A stretch of DNA of 64,000 nucleotides from Streptomyces sp. NBC_01268 (GCF_036240795.1 NZ_CP108454.1:7748001-7812000), one strand, 5' to 3'. Positions 25,416-34,709 are shown, counted from the first letter of the stretch. The notes: generated by a model from the sequence alone, not told the origin. Translations and numbers: made by a program.

Positions 25416-25503
25416 CAGCCCGGGACACCGGTCATCCAGGGGACGGCACAACGTCCACGTTTCGCTGGCCCCGGGGCAGCGGAGCTGGAACTAGGCTCGT
25501 GAC

Positions 25504-26346
25504 GTGGAACCGCCCCAGCGCCGCGCCGAAGGCGCGGGACCGTTCACCACCCGGCTCACCTGGCACCGCCCCGAAGGGGGGACGGTGGTATGGGAGTCGC
25601 GGCTCGCGCGCAAGCGGGGGGCCCTGTCCGTCCACGGCCCCGGGGGCACGGTCGCCACGCCCCCCACCGCCGACACCCAGGCCCTGGACCGACTTCGCAG
25701 GCTCAATTCCGTCGCGTCGGTGGCGTTCTTCCTCGGCGGAATCCTCTTCGCTCTCGGCGCCGGGGTCGCCCAGTTCGGCTCGGGCGACCCGGTCGAGAGC
25801 GCCTCGATCTACTTCGTGGGCGGGCTGTTCTTCAACACCGGGGGCTACACCTCGCTCTTGCAGGTCCTGAACGCGCCTCGTCACTCCCCAGGCAGCGGCG
25901 CACTGGCCACGGCCGGCTGGCGGTGGTGGGGGTACGAACCGATGCGTCTGGACTGGCTCAGCACGTTCGTGCTGTTCACCGGGACGCTCGTGTTCGGAGT
26001 CAACCTGCTCGACTCCTTCCTGCAGGGGCTCTCCGTCGAGCAGACCAACCGGCTGATCTGGACTCCCGACGTGATCGGATGCGTGCTCTTCCTGGTCTCG
26101 GGTCACCTTGCGTTCGCCGAGATCTGCCATCGCTCCCGCCCCTGCCTCCGCTCGCGCAGCCTCGGCTGGTGGGTGGTCGCGGTGAACCAGTTCGGGTCGA
26201 TTCTCTTCATGGTCTCCGCCTTGGCCGCCTTCACCCGGGCCGCCACCCAGAGCCCGGTCAACGCCGACATCGCCAACTGGGGGACGTTGTGCGGTGCGCT
26301 TTGCTTCTCGTTCGGTGGTGCACTGCAGGCCTTCGAACGACCCTAG
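25504..26346 (+). CDS. Multi-spanning membrane protein, unknown function
   Basis: 280 residues from a GTG start, 88 bp after the universal stress gene. A hydrophilic N-terminus (about 1-60) is followed by about six transmembrane segments: VASVAFFLGGILFALGAGVA, IYFVGGLFFNTGGYTSLL, LSTFVLFTGTLVFGVNLL, VIGCVLFLVSGHLAF, WWVVAVNQFGSILFMVSALA and LCGALCFSFGGALQA. The paired glycine-rich GGLFFNTGGY and FSFGG resemble YrhK-like membrane proteins, but I would not assign function. Co-direction with the Usp gene suggests a stress role. Confidence 0.8.
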   Translation: MEPPQRRAEGAGPFTTRLTWHRPEGGTVVWESRLARKRGALSVHGPGGTVATPPTADTQALDRLRRLNSVASVAFFLGGILFALGAGVAQFGSGDPVESASIYFVGGLFFNTGGYTSLLQVLNAPRHSPGSGALATAGWRWWGYEPMRLDWLSTFVLFTGTLVFGVNLLDSFLQGLSVEQTNRLIWTPDVIGCVLFLVSGHLAFAEICHRSRPCLRSRSLGWWVVAVNQFGSILFMVSALAAFTRAATQSPVNADIANWGTLCGALCFSFGGALQAFERP

Positions 26347-26369
26347 GTTCTGAGCCGCGGCCCTTCGGC

Positions 26370-26440
26370 GCGGGTGGTGACCGGCGTGCCCTTGCGGTCG
26401 ATCCGGTCACCGAAGTGGCCGAAGATGACGCCACCGAGCT
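26370..26440 (-). pseudogene. MFS (metabolite:H+ symporter type) fragment
   Basis: About 22 codons reading YVRQLGGVIFGHFGDRIDRK match the loop 2-3 motif of MHS-type major facilitator proteins (RPLGG-x3-GH-GDR-GRK). Nothing upstream or downstream continues the family. A gene shard. Confidence 0.55.
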
Positions 26441-26476
26441 GTCGGACGTACAGCCCCGTCGCCCGCAGCCTTGTCC

Positions 26477-26650
26477 TCAGGCGGTGGGCAGCGGCCACCA
26501 GGCCGGTGGAGTGTCCCAGCCCAGTGCCCTCGGCAGGTCCGCCCCCATCACGTGTTCGAGCTCGTGCAGGCCGGCGAGGAACCAGAAGGCAGCCAGGGAG
26601 ACGGGGACGCCGATGAGCGCGCTGAACACCAGGACCTTGCGAGGGGCGGT
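26477..26650 (-). pseudogene. N-terminal fragment of a ClC chloride channel
   Basis: 57 codons, APRKVLVFSALIGVPVSLAA then FWFLAGLHELEHVMGADLPR and TPPAWWPLPTA before a stop. It lines up with residues about 40-100 of the intact ClC at 41603-43009 (GVPISAAAYGFLALVNELQP, ATPPWWPLPLLG). The remaining 10 or so channel helices are absent. Confidence 0.7.
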
Positions 26651-26674
26651 CCTTCCGGAACTGGGGCACGGAGG

Positions 26675-27247
26675 TCACGGTTCGGGATCCTCCGGTGCCG
26701 AGGAGGACCGGCGTCGCTCCAGGCCGATCCGGGCCGCTCCGACGATGACCTTCGCGATCACACCTACGAGGATGAGATCGGCCACCATCTGGCCCGTGGT
26801 CAGCACCCGAGCGGTCTGCGACACCGGCACGATGTCGCCGAAGCCGACGGTGGCGAAGACGGTCACCGTGAAGTAGAGAGCGTCGTTCCTGCTGAGCGGT
26901 TCGGAGAAGGAGGGTTCTCCGTGCCCTCGCGCGTAGAGGTAGTAGGTGGCCGAGAACAGCAGCAGAAACAGGGGGACCGCGGTGGACAGGGCTTCCACGG
27001 CGCGCAGCCGCGGGTACGGCGATCCGATGATGCTGACGGCTTGAAGGGCCAGCAGCGCGCCGATCGCCGTGATCCCCAGGACCAGCACGATGCCCGTGTG
27101 TTGGTCGAGGTCTCTGTCGAGGGGCAGCAGGAAGTAGGCCGTGGTGGCCGCCGTCACCACGACCGCCGAACGCAGGAGGGGCAGGAGCAGGCGAACGCGC
27201 CGGGGACGGATCCGGCGGCCCTGTTCGCCTTCCCGCGGTGCGCTCAC
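26675..27247 (-). CDS. Two-transmembrane potassium channel family protein
   Basis: 190 residues, GTG start at 27247 with AAGGAG 11 nt upstream. Segments VVVTAATTAYFLL, IVLVLGITAIGALLALQAVS and TAVPLFLLLFSATYYLY precede a pore helix and the K+ selectivity filter in DALYFTVTVFATVGFGDIVP, then a last helix QMVADLILVGVIAKVIVG. The short charged C-terminus has no RCK domain, so gating must be by voltage, pH or a partner. The neighbouring antiporter and cytochrome bd genes suggest a role in membrane potential or pH homeostasis under stress. Confidence 0.9.
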   Translation of the reverse strand: MSAPREGEQGRRIRPRRVRLLLPLLRSAVVVTAATTAYFLLPLDRDLDQHTGIVLVLGITAIGALLALQAVSIIGSPYPRLRAVEALSTAVPLFLLLFSATYYLYARGHGEPSFSEPLSRNDALYFTVTVFATVGFGDIVPVSQTARVLTTGQMVADLILVGVIAKVIVGAARIGLERRRSSSAPEDPEP

Positions 27248-27472
27248 GGGGACCGAGGCTCCTTCCCGGCGACGAACCCGGCCACGGCGAGCGTCGTTGG
27301 CACCGGCCAGGGCTGGGCTTCCATACGGATCTCCTGCAGAGCGGTCCGCGGGTGGCCGCGAGCGGCGGAGCGTCCGTCGCCCGTCCAGCAAAGGCGCTCT
27401 CGCCGGGTCTCGCGACCGGAGCGGCGCCGCATGTCCTCGTCCGGCGGCCGATGCGTCGTGGCGCCACCGAAG

Positions 27473-27553
27473 GACTTCGGCCCGATCGCGCTTGAGGATC
27501 TTGCCCGTGGCGTTGGTGGGCCGGACATCGAGGAATTCCGCCGGACGGGGTAC
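27473..27553 (-). pseudogene. C-terminal shard of an acyl-CoA/AMP-dependent synthetase
   Basis: The codons read VPRPAEFLDVRPTNATGKIL then KRDRAEV. The TATGKI/L-K-R pattern is the conserved A10 motif that carries the catalytic Lys of acyl-adenylate enzymes. Nothing else of the enzyme is present. It abuts the DUF2254 shard. Confidence 0.6.
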
Positions 27554-27558
27554 CTGTG

Positions 27559-27675
27559 GCCCGCCGCGAGCTCGGCGAGAAGGGTGCCGAGGACGAGACC
27601 GATCATCGGCACGATGCACGGGCCGGCCCTGGCCCTCATCGACGCCGCGATCTCCCTGGACTCGATGCTCCAAGA
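27559..27675 (-). pseudogene. N-terminal shard of a second DUF2254 gene
   Basis: About 39 codons, ESREIAASMRARAGPC then IVPMIGLVLGTLLAELAAG, correspond to the first helix of the intact DUF2254 protein (SLWIVPLIGLVVGTLLAEAA). The frame then runs into the acyl-CoA synthetase shard. In all, 27248-27709 holds only such fragments. Confidence 0.6.
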
Positions 27676-27709
27676 GCCGCGGCGCGCCGGACCGTGGGCC
27701 GCGAGGCCC

Positions 27710-29485
27710 TCAGGGCGATGCGGTGGTCGTCGCGGGCCCGAGGAGGACGACGGTGTCACCCTCCTGCGGCACGGTCTCCCGTCTCTCCGTGACGGGATCC
27801 AGCCGGTGGTCGGCCCGCACCACGAAGAGCGTGTCGTACTCCTGCGGCAGCGGGGCGGCGGCCGGCTGCACCACGAACCGGGCACCCCGTCCGTAGCGTT
27901 CCGCGAGGACGTGCCGGACCAGGGAGCGGCCGAAGAGGATGTCGCCGCCGGTGTAGGGAGCGACCACGCCGTGGCTGTCGTGCGGTGGCCCCACCCGGTA
28001 GACGGGACCCTCGACGTTGTCCTGCATCACGATCGAGGCGAGCGCGTTGAAGTCGTCGTCGTCGGTGGCCAGGAAGACGGCCGTCACGCCCTCCAGACGA
28101 GCCCCGGGGTTGATGGCCGTGGCCAGCAGATCGCCCTTGGCGAGGTCGAGGCCCGCCTGTTTGATCTCCTCGCGTTCTTCGTCGACTCCCGCCCACATCA
28201 GCACGTCGAGGCCGGCGGATCTCAGGGCCCTGCCCAGGTCGACCACCCACGGCTCGCCACCCACCAGGAGGACGCGCGTGCCCTCCGCTCTGACGACGCC
28301 CAGACGTCTGGCCACCGGGGCCGCCGTCAGCGCGTACAGCAGAACGGTTCCCACGATCACCAGGAAGGTGATGGGAAGGATCTCCGCGGCCCCGGCGACC
28401 CCCCGCTGTACCAGGCCGGCGGAGAAGGCCGAGGCCGTCGCTGCCGCGACGATGCCGCGTGGGTCCATCCACCCGACGAAGGCGCGCTCCCCCCGTGAAA
28501 GGTCCGTGCGCGCCGCGGCGCCGAAGGCCACGATCGGCCGGACGACCAGGACGAGGATCGCGATCAGTCCGAGCCCGGGGAGGAGTACCGGCACCAGGGA
28601 CGCCGGGGACACGGTGGAGGAGATGGAGATGAACAGCAGTCCGATGATCAGCTGGACCAGGGTCTCCAGGAAGGGCCGGCGCGAGGGCATGTCGAAGCCG
28701 CGGATGTTGGAGACGGCCAGTCCCGCCAGGATGGCGGCGATGAGCCCGGTGTCGTCCCGCACGACGTCACAGCCCGCCGAGATGCCGATCACGATGGCGA
28801 GCTGTGCCAGCGTTCCGAGGGTCTCGCCGAGTCGCAGGGTGCGCAGGGTGAACCACAGCAGCGCGGTTCCCACGACTCCGCCCACCATCCCGACGGCGAG
28901 GCTGAGTGCGAACTGACCCAGCTGGTAACCCCGACCGATGTCGACGTGGTGTGACGAGGCGACCGCGTGGAAGGTGAGGGCGCCGAGGATGGCGCCGATC
29001 GGGTCGGTCAGCGTCCCCTCCCAGATCAGGATGCGCCGTACCTTGTCGCTCGGCCGCACGAAGTCGAGGATCGGCCCCACGACCGTGGGCCCGGAGACGA
29101 CGAGGATCATGCCGAGCATCGCGGCCACGCGCAGGGGCATGTCGAACATCGCCGGTGCCACCGCGCTGGTGACGAAGAAGGTGAGCAGCACGCCGTACAC
29201 GAGCAGCCTGACCACGATCCCTCGGGTGTGGTGGGCCAGCTTGCGCAGGTCGAGTCCCAGACCGGCGTCGTAGAGGATCACCGCGACGGACAGCGACACG
29301 AGGGCGGAGAAGTCCGGACCCAGGAGTCTGTCCGGGTGGATGACGTCGGTGATCGCGCCGGCGGCGAATCCGACGGGAAGCAGGATGATCAGGGCCGGGA
29401 CGCGCAGCTTGCTGGCCAGGATCTGCGATCCGGTGGCGAGCACCACCGTCAGGGCGAGTCCGAGAAGGATCTCGTCGTCGGTCAC
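27710..29485 (-). CDS. Na+/H+ (cation:proton) antiporter with C-terminal TrkA-N-like domain
   Basis: 591 residues. The membrane domain (about 1-400, 12 or so helices) has CPA1-type motifs FSALVSLSVAVILYDAGLGL, VVSGPTVVGPILDFVRPS and EGTLTDPIGAILGALTF, the acidic ion-binding region. GERAFVGWMDPRGIVAAATA is the usual last-helix signature. The C-terminal half (about 415-591) is a Rossmann-like regulatory region starting TRVLLVGGEPWVVDLGRALR with FLATDDDDFNALAS, as in TrkA-N/KefC proteins. GGAAG precedes the GTG at 29485. It lies 61 bp behind cydB and is probably part of the cyd transcript. Confidence 0.92.
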   Translation of the reverse strand: MTDDEILLGLALTVVLATGSQILASKLRVPALIILLPVGFAAGAITDVIHPDRLLGPDFSALVSLSVAVILYDAGLGLDLRKLAHHTRGIVVRLLVYGVLLTFFVTSAVAPAMFDMPLRVAAMLGMILVVSGPTVVGPILDFVRPSDKVRRILIWEGTLTDPIGAILGALTFHAVASSHHVDIGRGYQLGQFALSLAVGMVGGVVGTALLWFTLRTLRLGETLGTLAQLAIVIGISAGCDVVRDDTGLIAAILAGLAVSNIRGFDMPSRRPFLETLVQLIIGLLFISISSTVSPASLVPVLLPGLGLIAILVLVVRPIVAFGAAARTDLSRGERAFVGWMDPRGIVAAATASAFSAGLVQRGVAGAAEILPITFLVIVGTVLLYALTAAPVARRLGVVRAEGTRVLLVGGEPWVVDLGRALRSAGLDVLMWAGVDEEREEIKQAGLDLAKGDLLATAINPGARLEGVTAVFLATDDDDFNALASIVMQDNVEGPVYRVGPPHDSHGVVAPYTGGDILFGRSLVRHVLAERYGRGARFVVQPAAAPLPQEYDTLFVVRADHRLDPVTERRETVPQEGDTVVLLGPATTTASP

Positions 29486-29546
29486 AGCGGCTTCCTTCCT
29501 CGGAGTCCGGACGTGAGGGGCGTCCAGGACGCGTGCGAACGGGCGA

Positions 29547-30605
29547 TCAGAGGTCGGGTGCCGCGTCGTCACCCGTGGTGCCGCTCCCCTTGCGCAGCTC
29601 GGCGTCGGTGAGCTCTTCGAGCTCACCGTGGGTGTCGAGCCAGTAGAGGAGGACCACGGCTGGTACGACGAGCAGCAGGGCCACCAGGGTGACGATCGCC
29701 AGCCACGTCAGCGTGGCGGGCGCGCCCGCGGCGTCGGCCACGGTCAGCGAGGTCGGCAGCAGATAGGGGCGCTGGGCCATACCCCAGGCGACGACGGCCG
29801 ACGCGACGACGCCGATCGCCGTGACACGCATCCAGGTGCTCGGAGGCCGTAGGAGCATCACCAGGGTGGCGAGGGCGGCTGCTCCGGCCACGACGACGAA
29901 GAACAACCCCAGGCCGTGGGTGAGTCCGTGCCACACATAGGGGGCGTCCTCGTGGGTGACAAACGCGGTGACCACCGCCAGCACGGTGAGTACGGCGAGA
30001 CTGCACAGCGCCCGTCGCCGGAAGTAGTCGACCAGATCGGGCGCGTCGAACCTGCGGGCGTCCCCGGTCAGGAACACCGCGCCGAGGAAGGCCGTGGTCG
30101 CGACGGCGACGAGCCCGAACACGAGGGAGGTGGGGCTGGTCCAGATGTCGGCCGAGGCCTCGGTGCCGGGAGCCACGCGTTCCGACGCGACCCCGCCGAC
30201 GGCGGCACCCAGGAGGAACGGCGTGACGAGCGAGGCCACGGCGAACATGGCGCCGTACAGGCGACGGCCGGCGAGCCGCCGGGTCGGCTTGCGGAAGGCG
30301 AATCCGGCGCCACGCAGGACCATGCCCACGACGGCCAGGGCCAGCGGGAGCCACATCGCGGAGAACACGGTCTGGAACAGGACGGGGAATCCGGTCCACA
30401 TGATGACGAGAACGAAGATCAGCCAGACGTTGTTGACCTCCCATACGGGAGCCATGGCGTGGTCGATGAGCCACCGGGGCCGCCGGCCGCGCGCCGTCCC
30501 ACCGGCCGTCAGGTCCCAGAAGCCGGCCCCGTAGTCGGTACCACCGGCGCAGGCGTACGCGGTCACGGCCAGGAGCAGGACCACGGCGATGAGGTCGGCT
30601 GTCAC
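29547..30605 (-). CDS. cydB: Cytochrome bd ubiquinol oxidase subunit II
   Basis: 352 residues. The N-terminus AYACAGGTDYGAGFWDLTAG matches the CydB GG-D-G motif, and MAPVWEVNNVWLIFVLVIMW and FTAFP-like GFPVLFQTVFSAMWLPL follow. Eight or nine transmembrane segments. The GTG at 30605 overlaps the cydA stop as GTGA. With CydA it forms the high-affinity terminal quinol oxidase used at low oxygen. The cydDC ABC genes that often follow in Streptomyces are absent; an antiporter follows instead. Confidence 0.95.
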   Translation of the reverse strand: MTADLIAVVLLLAVTAYACAGGTDYGAGFWDLTAGGTARGRRPRWLIDHAMAPVWEVNNVWLIFVLVIMWTGFPVLFQTVFSAMWLPLALAVVGMVLRGAGFAFRKPTRRLAGRRLYGAMFAVASLVTPFLLGAAVGGVASERVAPGTEASADIWTSPTSLVFGLVAVATTAFLGAVFLTGDARRFDAPDLVDYFRRRALCSLAVLTVLAVVTAFVTHEDAPYVWHGLTHGLGLFFVVVAGAAALATLVMLLRPPSTWMRVTAIGVVASAVVAWGMAQRPYLLPTSLTVADAAGAPATLTWLAIVTLVALLLVVPAVVLLYWLDTHGELEELTDAELRKGSGTTGDDAAPDL

Positions 30606-32080
30606 GAGCGGTCACCCCCGGGCCGCCCGGCTCCGTCTCCGGTGGGAGGGGCGTCTCCCACGGGAAGGGGGGCTCGCGGCCCGTAGGGGAGGTCGTCCTC
30701 CGGCGGACGGCCCGTCCCTGCGGCGGCCTGCCGGTCGGCGAGGCGCCACCGGGTGCGCATCTTCAGCAGGATGACGAGGAACGAGCCGAAGAGGAACACG
30801 TACACCGCCATCACCACACCGAGCATGATCCACAGGCTGGTGGAGCGGGTCGACGTCACCGCCTCGGCGACCCGCATGTTCTGGTACACGATCCAGGGCT
30901 GGCGTCCGACCTCGGTGGCGATCCAGCCGCACTCGACGGCCACCACGGAGGCGACGCCCGCGCAGGCCGCCGAGCGGTAGAACCAGGTCGAGGCGGGCAG
31001 TCGGCGGTGCCGCAACCAGACGAACCCGTACCAGAGGGCGAGCAGCACCAGCACGGATCCGATCAGGACCATGAGGTCGAAGGCCCAGTGGGCGATGGTC
31101 GCCTGTGTGGCCGTGGGGCGTTGGTCCGCCGGTACGGACGTCAGTCCCACCACCTCGGTGTCCGGGCTGAACCCGGCCAGCACCGAGTCGAGCAAGGGGA
31201 TCTTGATGCCGCCCGAGACGGTGCCGTTCTCGTTCAGACGTCCGAAGAGGTACTCCGGCACCCTGGTGTCGGTCTTCCAGACGATCTCCATCGCGGCGAA
31301 CTTCACCGGTTGCTTGTGGAACACCGACCGGGCGATGGAATCGCCGAGGACGAACTGCACCGGGGCGGCGACGGCGGCGATGGTGAACGGAACGGCGAAG
31401 CCGAGCCGGTGGTAGCGGTCCCGGCGGCCGCGCAGCCAGCCGACGGCATAGACCCCGGCCACCATGAAGCCCGCGGTGAGGACCATCGCCACGACGAAGT
31501 GCCAGTACTGCGGTCCGAACATCGGCGTGAAGATCGCCTTCCAGACGTTCACGTCGACCGGGTTGCCACCGGAGTCGAGCGAGAAGCCCTGTGGCGTGTT
31601 CATCCAGGAGTTGGCGGCCAGGATGCCGAACGCTCCGAGCAGCGCGGCGAACGGCAGGGGCAGGCCCAGGAGGAAGTGCGTCCGCGGCTTCAGCCGCCGC
31701 CATCCGTACAGGTAGATGGCGATGAGCACGGCCTCCAGGAAGAAGGCCCAGGCCTCGACGCCGAATCCGATGCCGAAGACATCACCCCACCGCCCCATCA
31801 GGCCGGGCCAGAGCAGACCGAACTCGAACGAGAGCACCGTGCCGGTGACGATGCCGAGCGCGAACTGCACCGCCATGACGGCCGACCAGCGTCGTGCCAG
31901 GAGCAGTGCCGTGGCGTCCTTGTGGCGCAGTCCGCGGTAGTGCATGACAAGGGTGATGAAGGGGAAGGCGACGCCGAGCGGTACCAGGATGATGTGGGAG
32001 GCCAGAGTGAAGGCCATGAGTTCCCGGGCCGGCAGCAGTTGGGCCGGGGCATCCGCCAGCAGGTGGAGCGACGTGGACAT
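30602..32080 (-). CDS. cydA: Cytochrome bd ubiquinol oxidase subunit I
   Basis: 492 residues, about nine helices. Heme ligand regions are visible: ASHIILVPLGVAFPF (His near residue 29), FGPQYWHFVVAMVL (His about 195) and GRQPWIVYQNMRVAEAV (Met ligand). The Q-loop (about 240-320) is of the short type. The C-terminal 40 residues are Gly/Pro/Asp-rich and probably cytoplasmic. Together with cydB it reduces O2 without proton pumping. It follows the glucose dehydrogenase-like SDR by 42 bp on the same strand. Confidence 0.96.
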   Translation of the reverse strand: MSTSLHLLADAPAQLLPARELMAFTLASHIILVPLGVAFPFITLVMHYRGLRHKDATALLLARRWSAVMAVQFALGIVTGTVLSFEFGLLWPGLMGRWGDVFGIGFGVEAWAFFLEAVLIAIYLYGWRRLKPRTHFLLGLPLPFAALLGAFGILAANSWMNTPQGFSLDSGGNPVDVNVWKAIFTPMFGPQYWHFVVAMVLTAGFMVAGVYAVGWLRGRRDRYHRLGFAVPFTIAAVAAPVQFVLGDSIARSVFHKQPVKFAAMEIVWKTDTRVPEYLFGRLNENGTVSGGIKIPLLDSVLAGFSPDTEVVGLTSVPADQRPTATQATIAHWAFDLMVLIGSVLVLLALWYGFVWLRHRRLPASTWFYRSAACAGVASVVAVECGWIATEVGRQPWIVYQNMRVAEAVTSTRSTSLWIMLGVVMAVYVFLFGSFLVILLKMRTRWRLADRQAAAGTGRPPEDDLPYGPRAPLPVGDAPPTGDGAGRPGGDRS

Positions 32081-32122
32081 GCAAGCCTTCGCTGTTCGTG
32101 GACGTGACAGGCCGGGAGACGG

Positions 32123-32962
32123 TCACCCGCCTGTGGCGAATCCCGGGAAGAGGGTCATGCCGCCGTCGACGTACAGGGTGGTTCCCACCACGTAGTCCAT
32201 GAGGTCGGAGGCGAGCGCGACGACGGCGTTCGCGATGTCCTCGGGGTCACCGATGCGGTCGTACGGAATGAGCCGCAGGAGGTCCTCCCGCGCTTCCTGC
32301 GTCTCCCAGGCGGCGCGGTTGATCGGCGTCCTGATCGCTCCCGGGGCGACCGCGTTCACGCGGATCTTCTCGGGTGCGAGCTCCTGGGCCAGGGTCTGCA
32401 TCATCATCTGCACGCCGCCCTTGGAGGAGGCGTAGTTGACGTGGCCCGACCAGGGGATGATCTGGTGCACGGAACTCATGCAGATGATCTTCCCGGCGGA
32501 GCGGGACACCTCGGGGACCACGCCCCGGCGCCGGAACTCCTTGGTCGCCTCCCGGGCGCAGAGGAACTGACCGGTGAGATTGACGTCGATGACCTTCTGC
32601 CACTGAGCGAGCGTCATCTCCGTGAGCCGGGCGTCCCGCTGCAGTCCCGCGTTGGCCACGAGGACGTCGATGGTGCCGAACTCCCGGACCATGCGGTCCA
32701 TCATGGCGACGACCTGGTCCTCCTGGGACACGTCGGCCTCGTACGCCGCGGCGCGGACCCCGAACGAGGCGATCTCCGCGACCACCTCCTCGGCGGCCTC
32801 GCGCCCCGCCACGTAGTTCACGACCACGTCGGCACCGGCTCGGCCCAGACCGATGGCCGTGGCCTTGCCGATGCCCGAATTGGCCCCGGTGACCAGAGCC
32901 TTCTGGCCGTGCAGCAAACGCGCCGGGATCACATCCTGAGGTGCCCCCACAGTGGAATCCAT
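32123..32962 (-). CDS. Glucose 1-dehydrogenase-like SDR oxidoreductase
   Basis: 279 residues from the ATG at 32962. The classical SDR pattern is complete: cofactor TGANSGIGKATAIG, NAG at about 120, Ser in MSSVHQIIPW, and Tyr-Lys in NYASSKGG. The block SSVHQIIPWSGHVNYASSKG and the end YVDGGMTLFPGFATGG follow Bacillus glucose 1-dehydrogenases closely (SSVHEMIPW and DGGMTKYPSFQAG). It is expected to oxidise beta-D-glucose to gluconolactone with NAD(P). Gluconokinase/epimerase genes upstream on the same strand support this. Confidence 0.85.
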   Translation of the reverse strand: MDSTVGAPQDVIPARLLHGQKALVTGANSGIGKATAIGLGRAGADVVVNYVAGREAAEEVVAEIASFGVRAAAYEADVSQEDQVVAMMDRMVREFGTIDVLVANAGLQRDARLTEMTLAQWQKVIDVNLTGQFLCAREATKEFRRRGVVPEVSRSAGKIICMSSVHQIIPWSGHVNYASSKGGVQMMMQTLAQELAPEKIRVNAVAPGAIRTPINRAAWETQEAREDLLRLIPYDRIGDPEDIANAVVALASDLMDYVVGTTLYVDGGMTLFPGFATGG

Positions 32963-33128
32963 TCCCTGCCTCCTCGCTGCGCAGTCGCCTGGGCCCGGGG
33001 CCGGCGCGGCCGGGCAGCTCACGCAATCACCCGATGAGGCGGTCGGCATCTCCTCCGCATCGTCTTTGGGCCGTTGAGCCCAGCATCTTCGTCCGGACGG
33101 ACCACCTACGGGCCCGGCCGCGCCGATC

Positions 33129-34709
33129 TCACCCCAGCCGGGCCACGAGGTGATCCCCGACCCGCAGGGCGTTGGCGATGGCCGTCAAGGACGGGTTGAC
33201 CGCGCCGATGCTCGGGAAGAAGCTCGTGTCCACGACGTACAGGTTGTCGAGGTCGTGGGCCTTGCAGTTCACGTCCAGCGCGGAGGCGGCAGGATCGGCG
33301 CCGAAGCGTACGGTGCCCGCTTGGTGCGCCGTCGCACCGATCGGCATGCCCTTGTGCAGGTAGATGCTGCGGGACAGCAGGTGGTGCTCGTGCATGCCGA
33401 GATGGCCCAGCATTCCCTGCAGCTTGTGCCTCAACCGCTTCAGGCCTTCGACGTTGTTCTTCTCGTCGAGAGTGAGACGGATACGTGCGTCGCCGTCGAG
33501 CGTGACCCGGTTGTCGGGCAGGGGGAGGTCCTCGCCGCACAGCCAGAAGTCGACGGCGTGACGCGCGAGCACCTCGAACGGCATGTCGGGCGTCACCGCA
33601 CCGGCCCATCGGGGGGCCTCGCCGTGGATCTGTTCGGCGTCCGACTTGCCCAGCATCTGGATGCCGCCCAACGGGAAGTCCCAGTCGTCCGCGCCGAGGT
33701 ACCAGTCGTTGAGGGCGAGGGTCTTCTGGAATCGGGTGTCATTGGGTTCCTTCGACACCGCCATCAGAGCGAGGTTGTTGTGCCGCATGTAGAAGCGGCC
33801 GACCACGTCCGAGCTGTTGGCGAGGCCACGGGGATGGTGTTCGTTCGCCGAGGCCAGCAGCAGCGCCGCGGAGTTGACCGCCCCGCAGGAGACGACCACC
33901 ACGTCCGCCGTGTACCGGACCTCGGAACCGTCCGCCAGCCGGCCGACGACCGCGCTGACCCGGCGTCCCCCGTCATCCGTCTCCAGCCGCACCACCTGGG
34001 TGTGCGTGACCATCTCGACGTTGGGGTGCTCCAGAGCCGGTTCCACACAGATCACCTCGGCGTCGGACTTCCCGCGCACCAGACACGGAAAGCCGTCGAC
34101 CCGGTCGCACCGGATGCAGACGCTGGAGTGGGTGGCCCGCCCGCCGTTCTCCTGGATCAGGTTGACGCCGATCGGGAGGTGGAAGGGGTGCAGGCCGCGC
34201 TTCTCGAGATCGTCGCTCAGCTGCTGGATGCGCGGCTCGTGCTCCACCGGTGGATGGGCGTACTGCGCGCTCACCGGGCCTTCGCCGGGATCCTCGCCGT
34301 GTCGTCCGTGGACGAGGTAGAGGTGCTCGGCCTGCGTGTAGTACGGCTCCAGGTCCTCGTACCGGATCGGCCAGGCCGGGGAGATGCCGCCGTGATGACG
34401 GATCTCGCCGAAGTCCTCCGGACGCAGCCGGAAGAGGGCGGCCCCGTAGAACTTGGTGTTGCCGCCGACGTAGTAGTTGACCTCGGGCGGGAAGTCGTCG
34501 CCGTTCCTGTCCAGCCAGAACTCCGGCGCACGGTACTTGCCCCTGACGAACACCGCCGTCGAGTCCCAGTTGTCCCGCTCGCGCGGAAGGTAGCCGCCGC
34601 GTTCGACGAGGAGGACGCGTTTGCCGGACGGGGCGAGCCGATGGGCGAGAGTGCCTCCGCCGGCGCCGGTGCCGATGATGATGACGTCATAGTGAGGGGC
34701 GTCGCCCAT
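33129..34709 (-). CDS. GMC-family FAD oxidoreductase
   Basis: 526 residues from the ATG at 34709 (another ATG at 34733 adds 8). The FAD-binding GXGXXG reads YDVIIIGTGAGGGTLAHRLA, followed by RVLLVERGGYLP; YYVGGNTKFYGAALFRLRPE is the second flavin motif, and the C-terminal HQAGTVRFG with LYVVDTSFFPSIGAVNPSLT holds the catalytic His region. It carries CIRCDRVDGFPC in the middle, a Cys pair seen in membrane-linked sugar dehydrogenases. It probably oxidises a sugar or sugar acid and passes electrons to a carrier or quinone; substrate unproven. Confidence 0.9.
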   Translation of the reverse strand: MGDAPHYDVIIIGTGAGGGTLAHRLAPSGKRVLLVERGGYLPRERDNWDSTAVFVRGKYRAPEFWLDRNGDDFPPEVNYYVGGNTKFYGAALFRLRPEDFGEIRHHGGISPAWPIRYEDLEPYYTQAEHLYLVHGRHGEDPGEGPVSAQYAHPPVEHEPRIQQLSDDLEKRGLHPFHLPIGVNLIQENGGRATHSSVCIRCDRVDGFPCLVRGKSDAEVICVEPALEHPNVEMVTHTQVVRLETDDGGRRVSAVVGRLADGSEVRYTADVVVVSCGAVNSAALLLASANEHHPRGLANSSDVVGRFYMRHNNLALMAVSKEPNDTRFQKTLALNDWYLGADDWDFPLGGIQMLGKSDAEQIHGEAPRWAGAVTPDMPFEVLARHAVDFWLCGEDLPLPDNRVTLDGDARIRLTLDEKNNVEGLKRLRHKLQGMLGHLGMHEHHLLSRSIYLHKGMPIGATAHQAGTVRFGADPAASALDVNCKAHDLDNLYVVDTSFFPSIGAVNPSLTAIANALRVGDHLVARLG

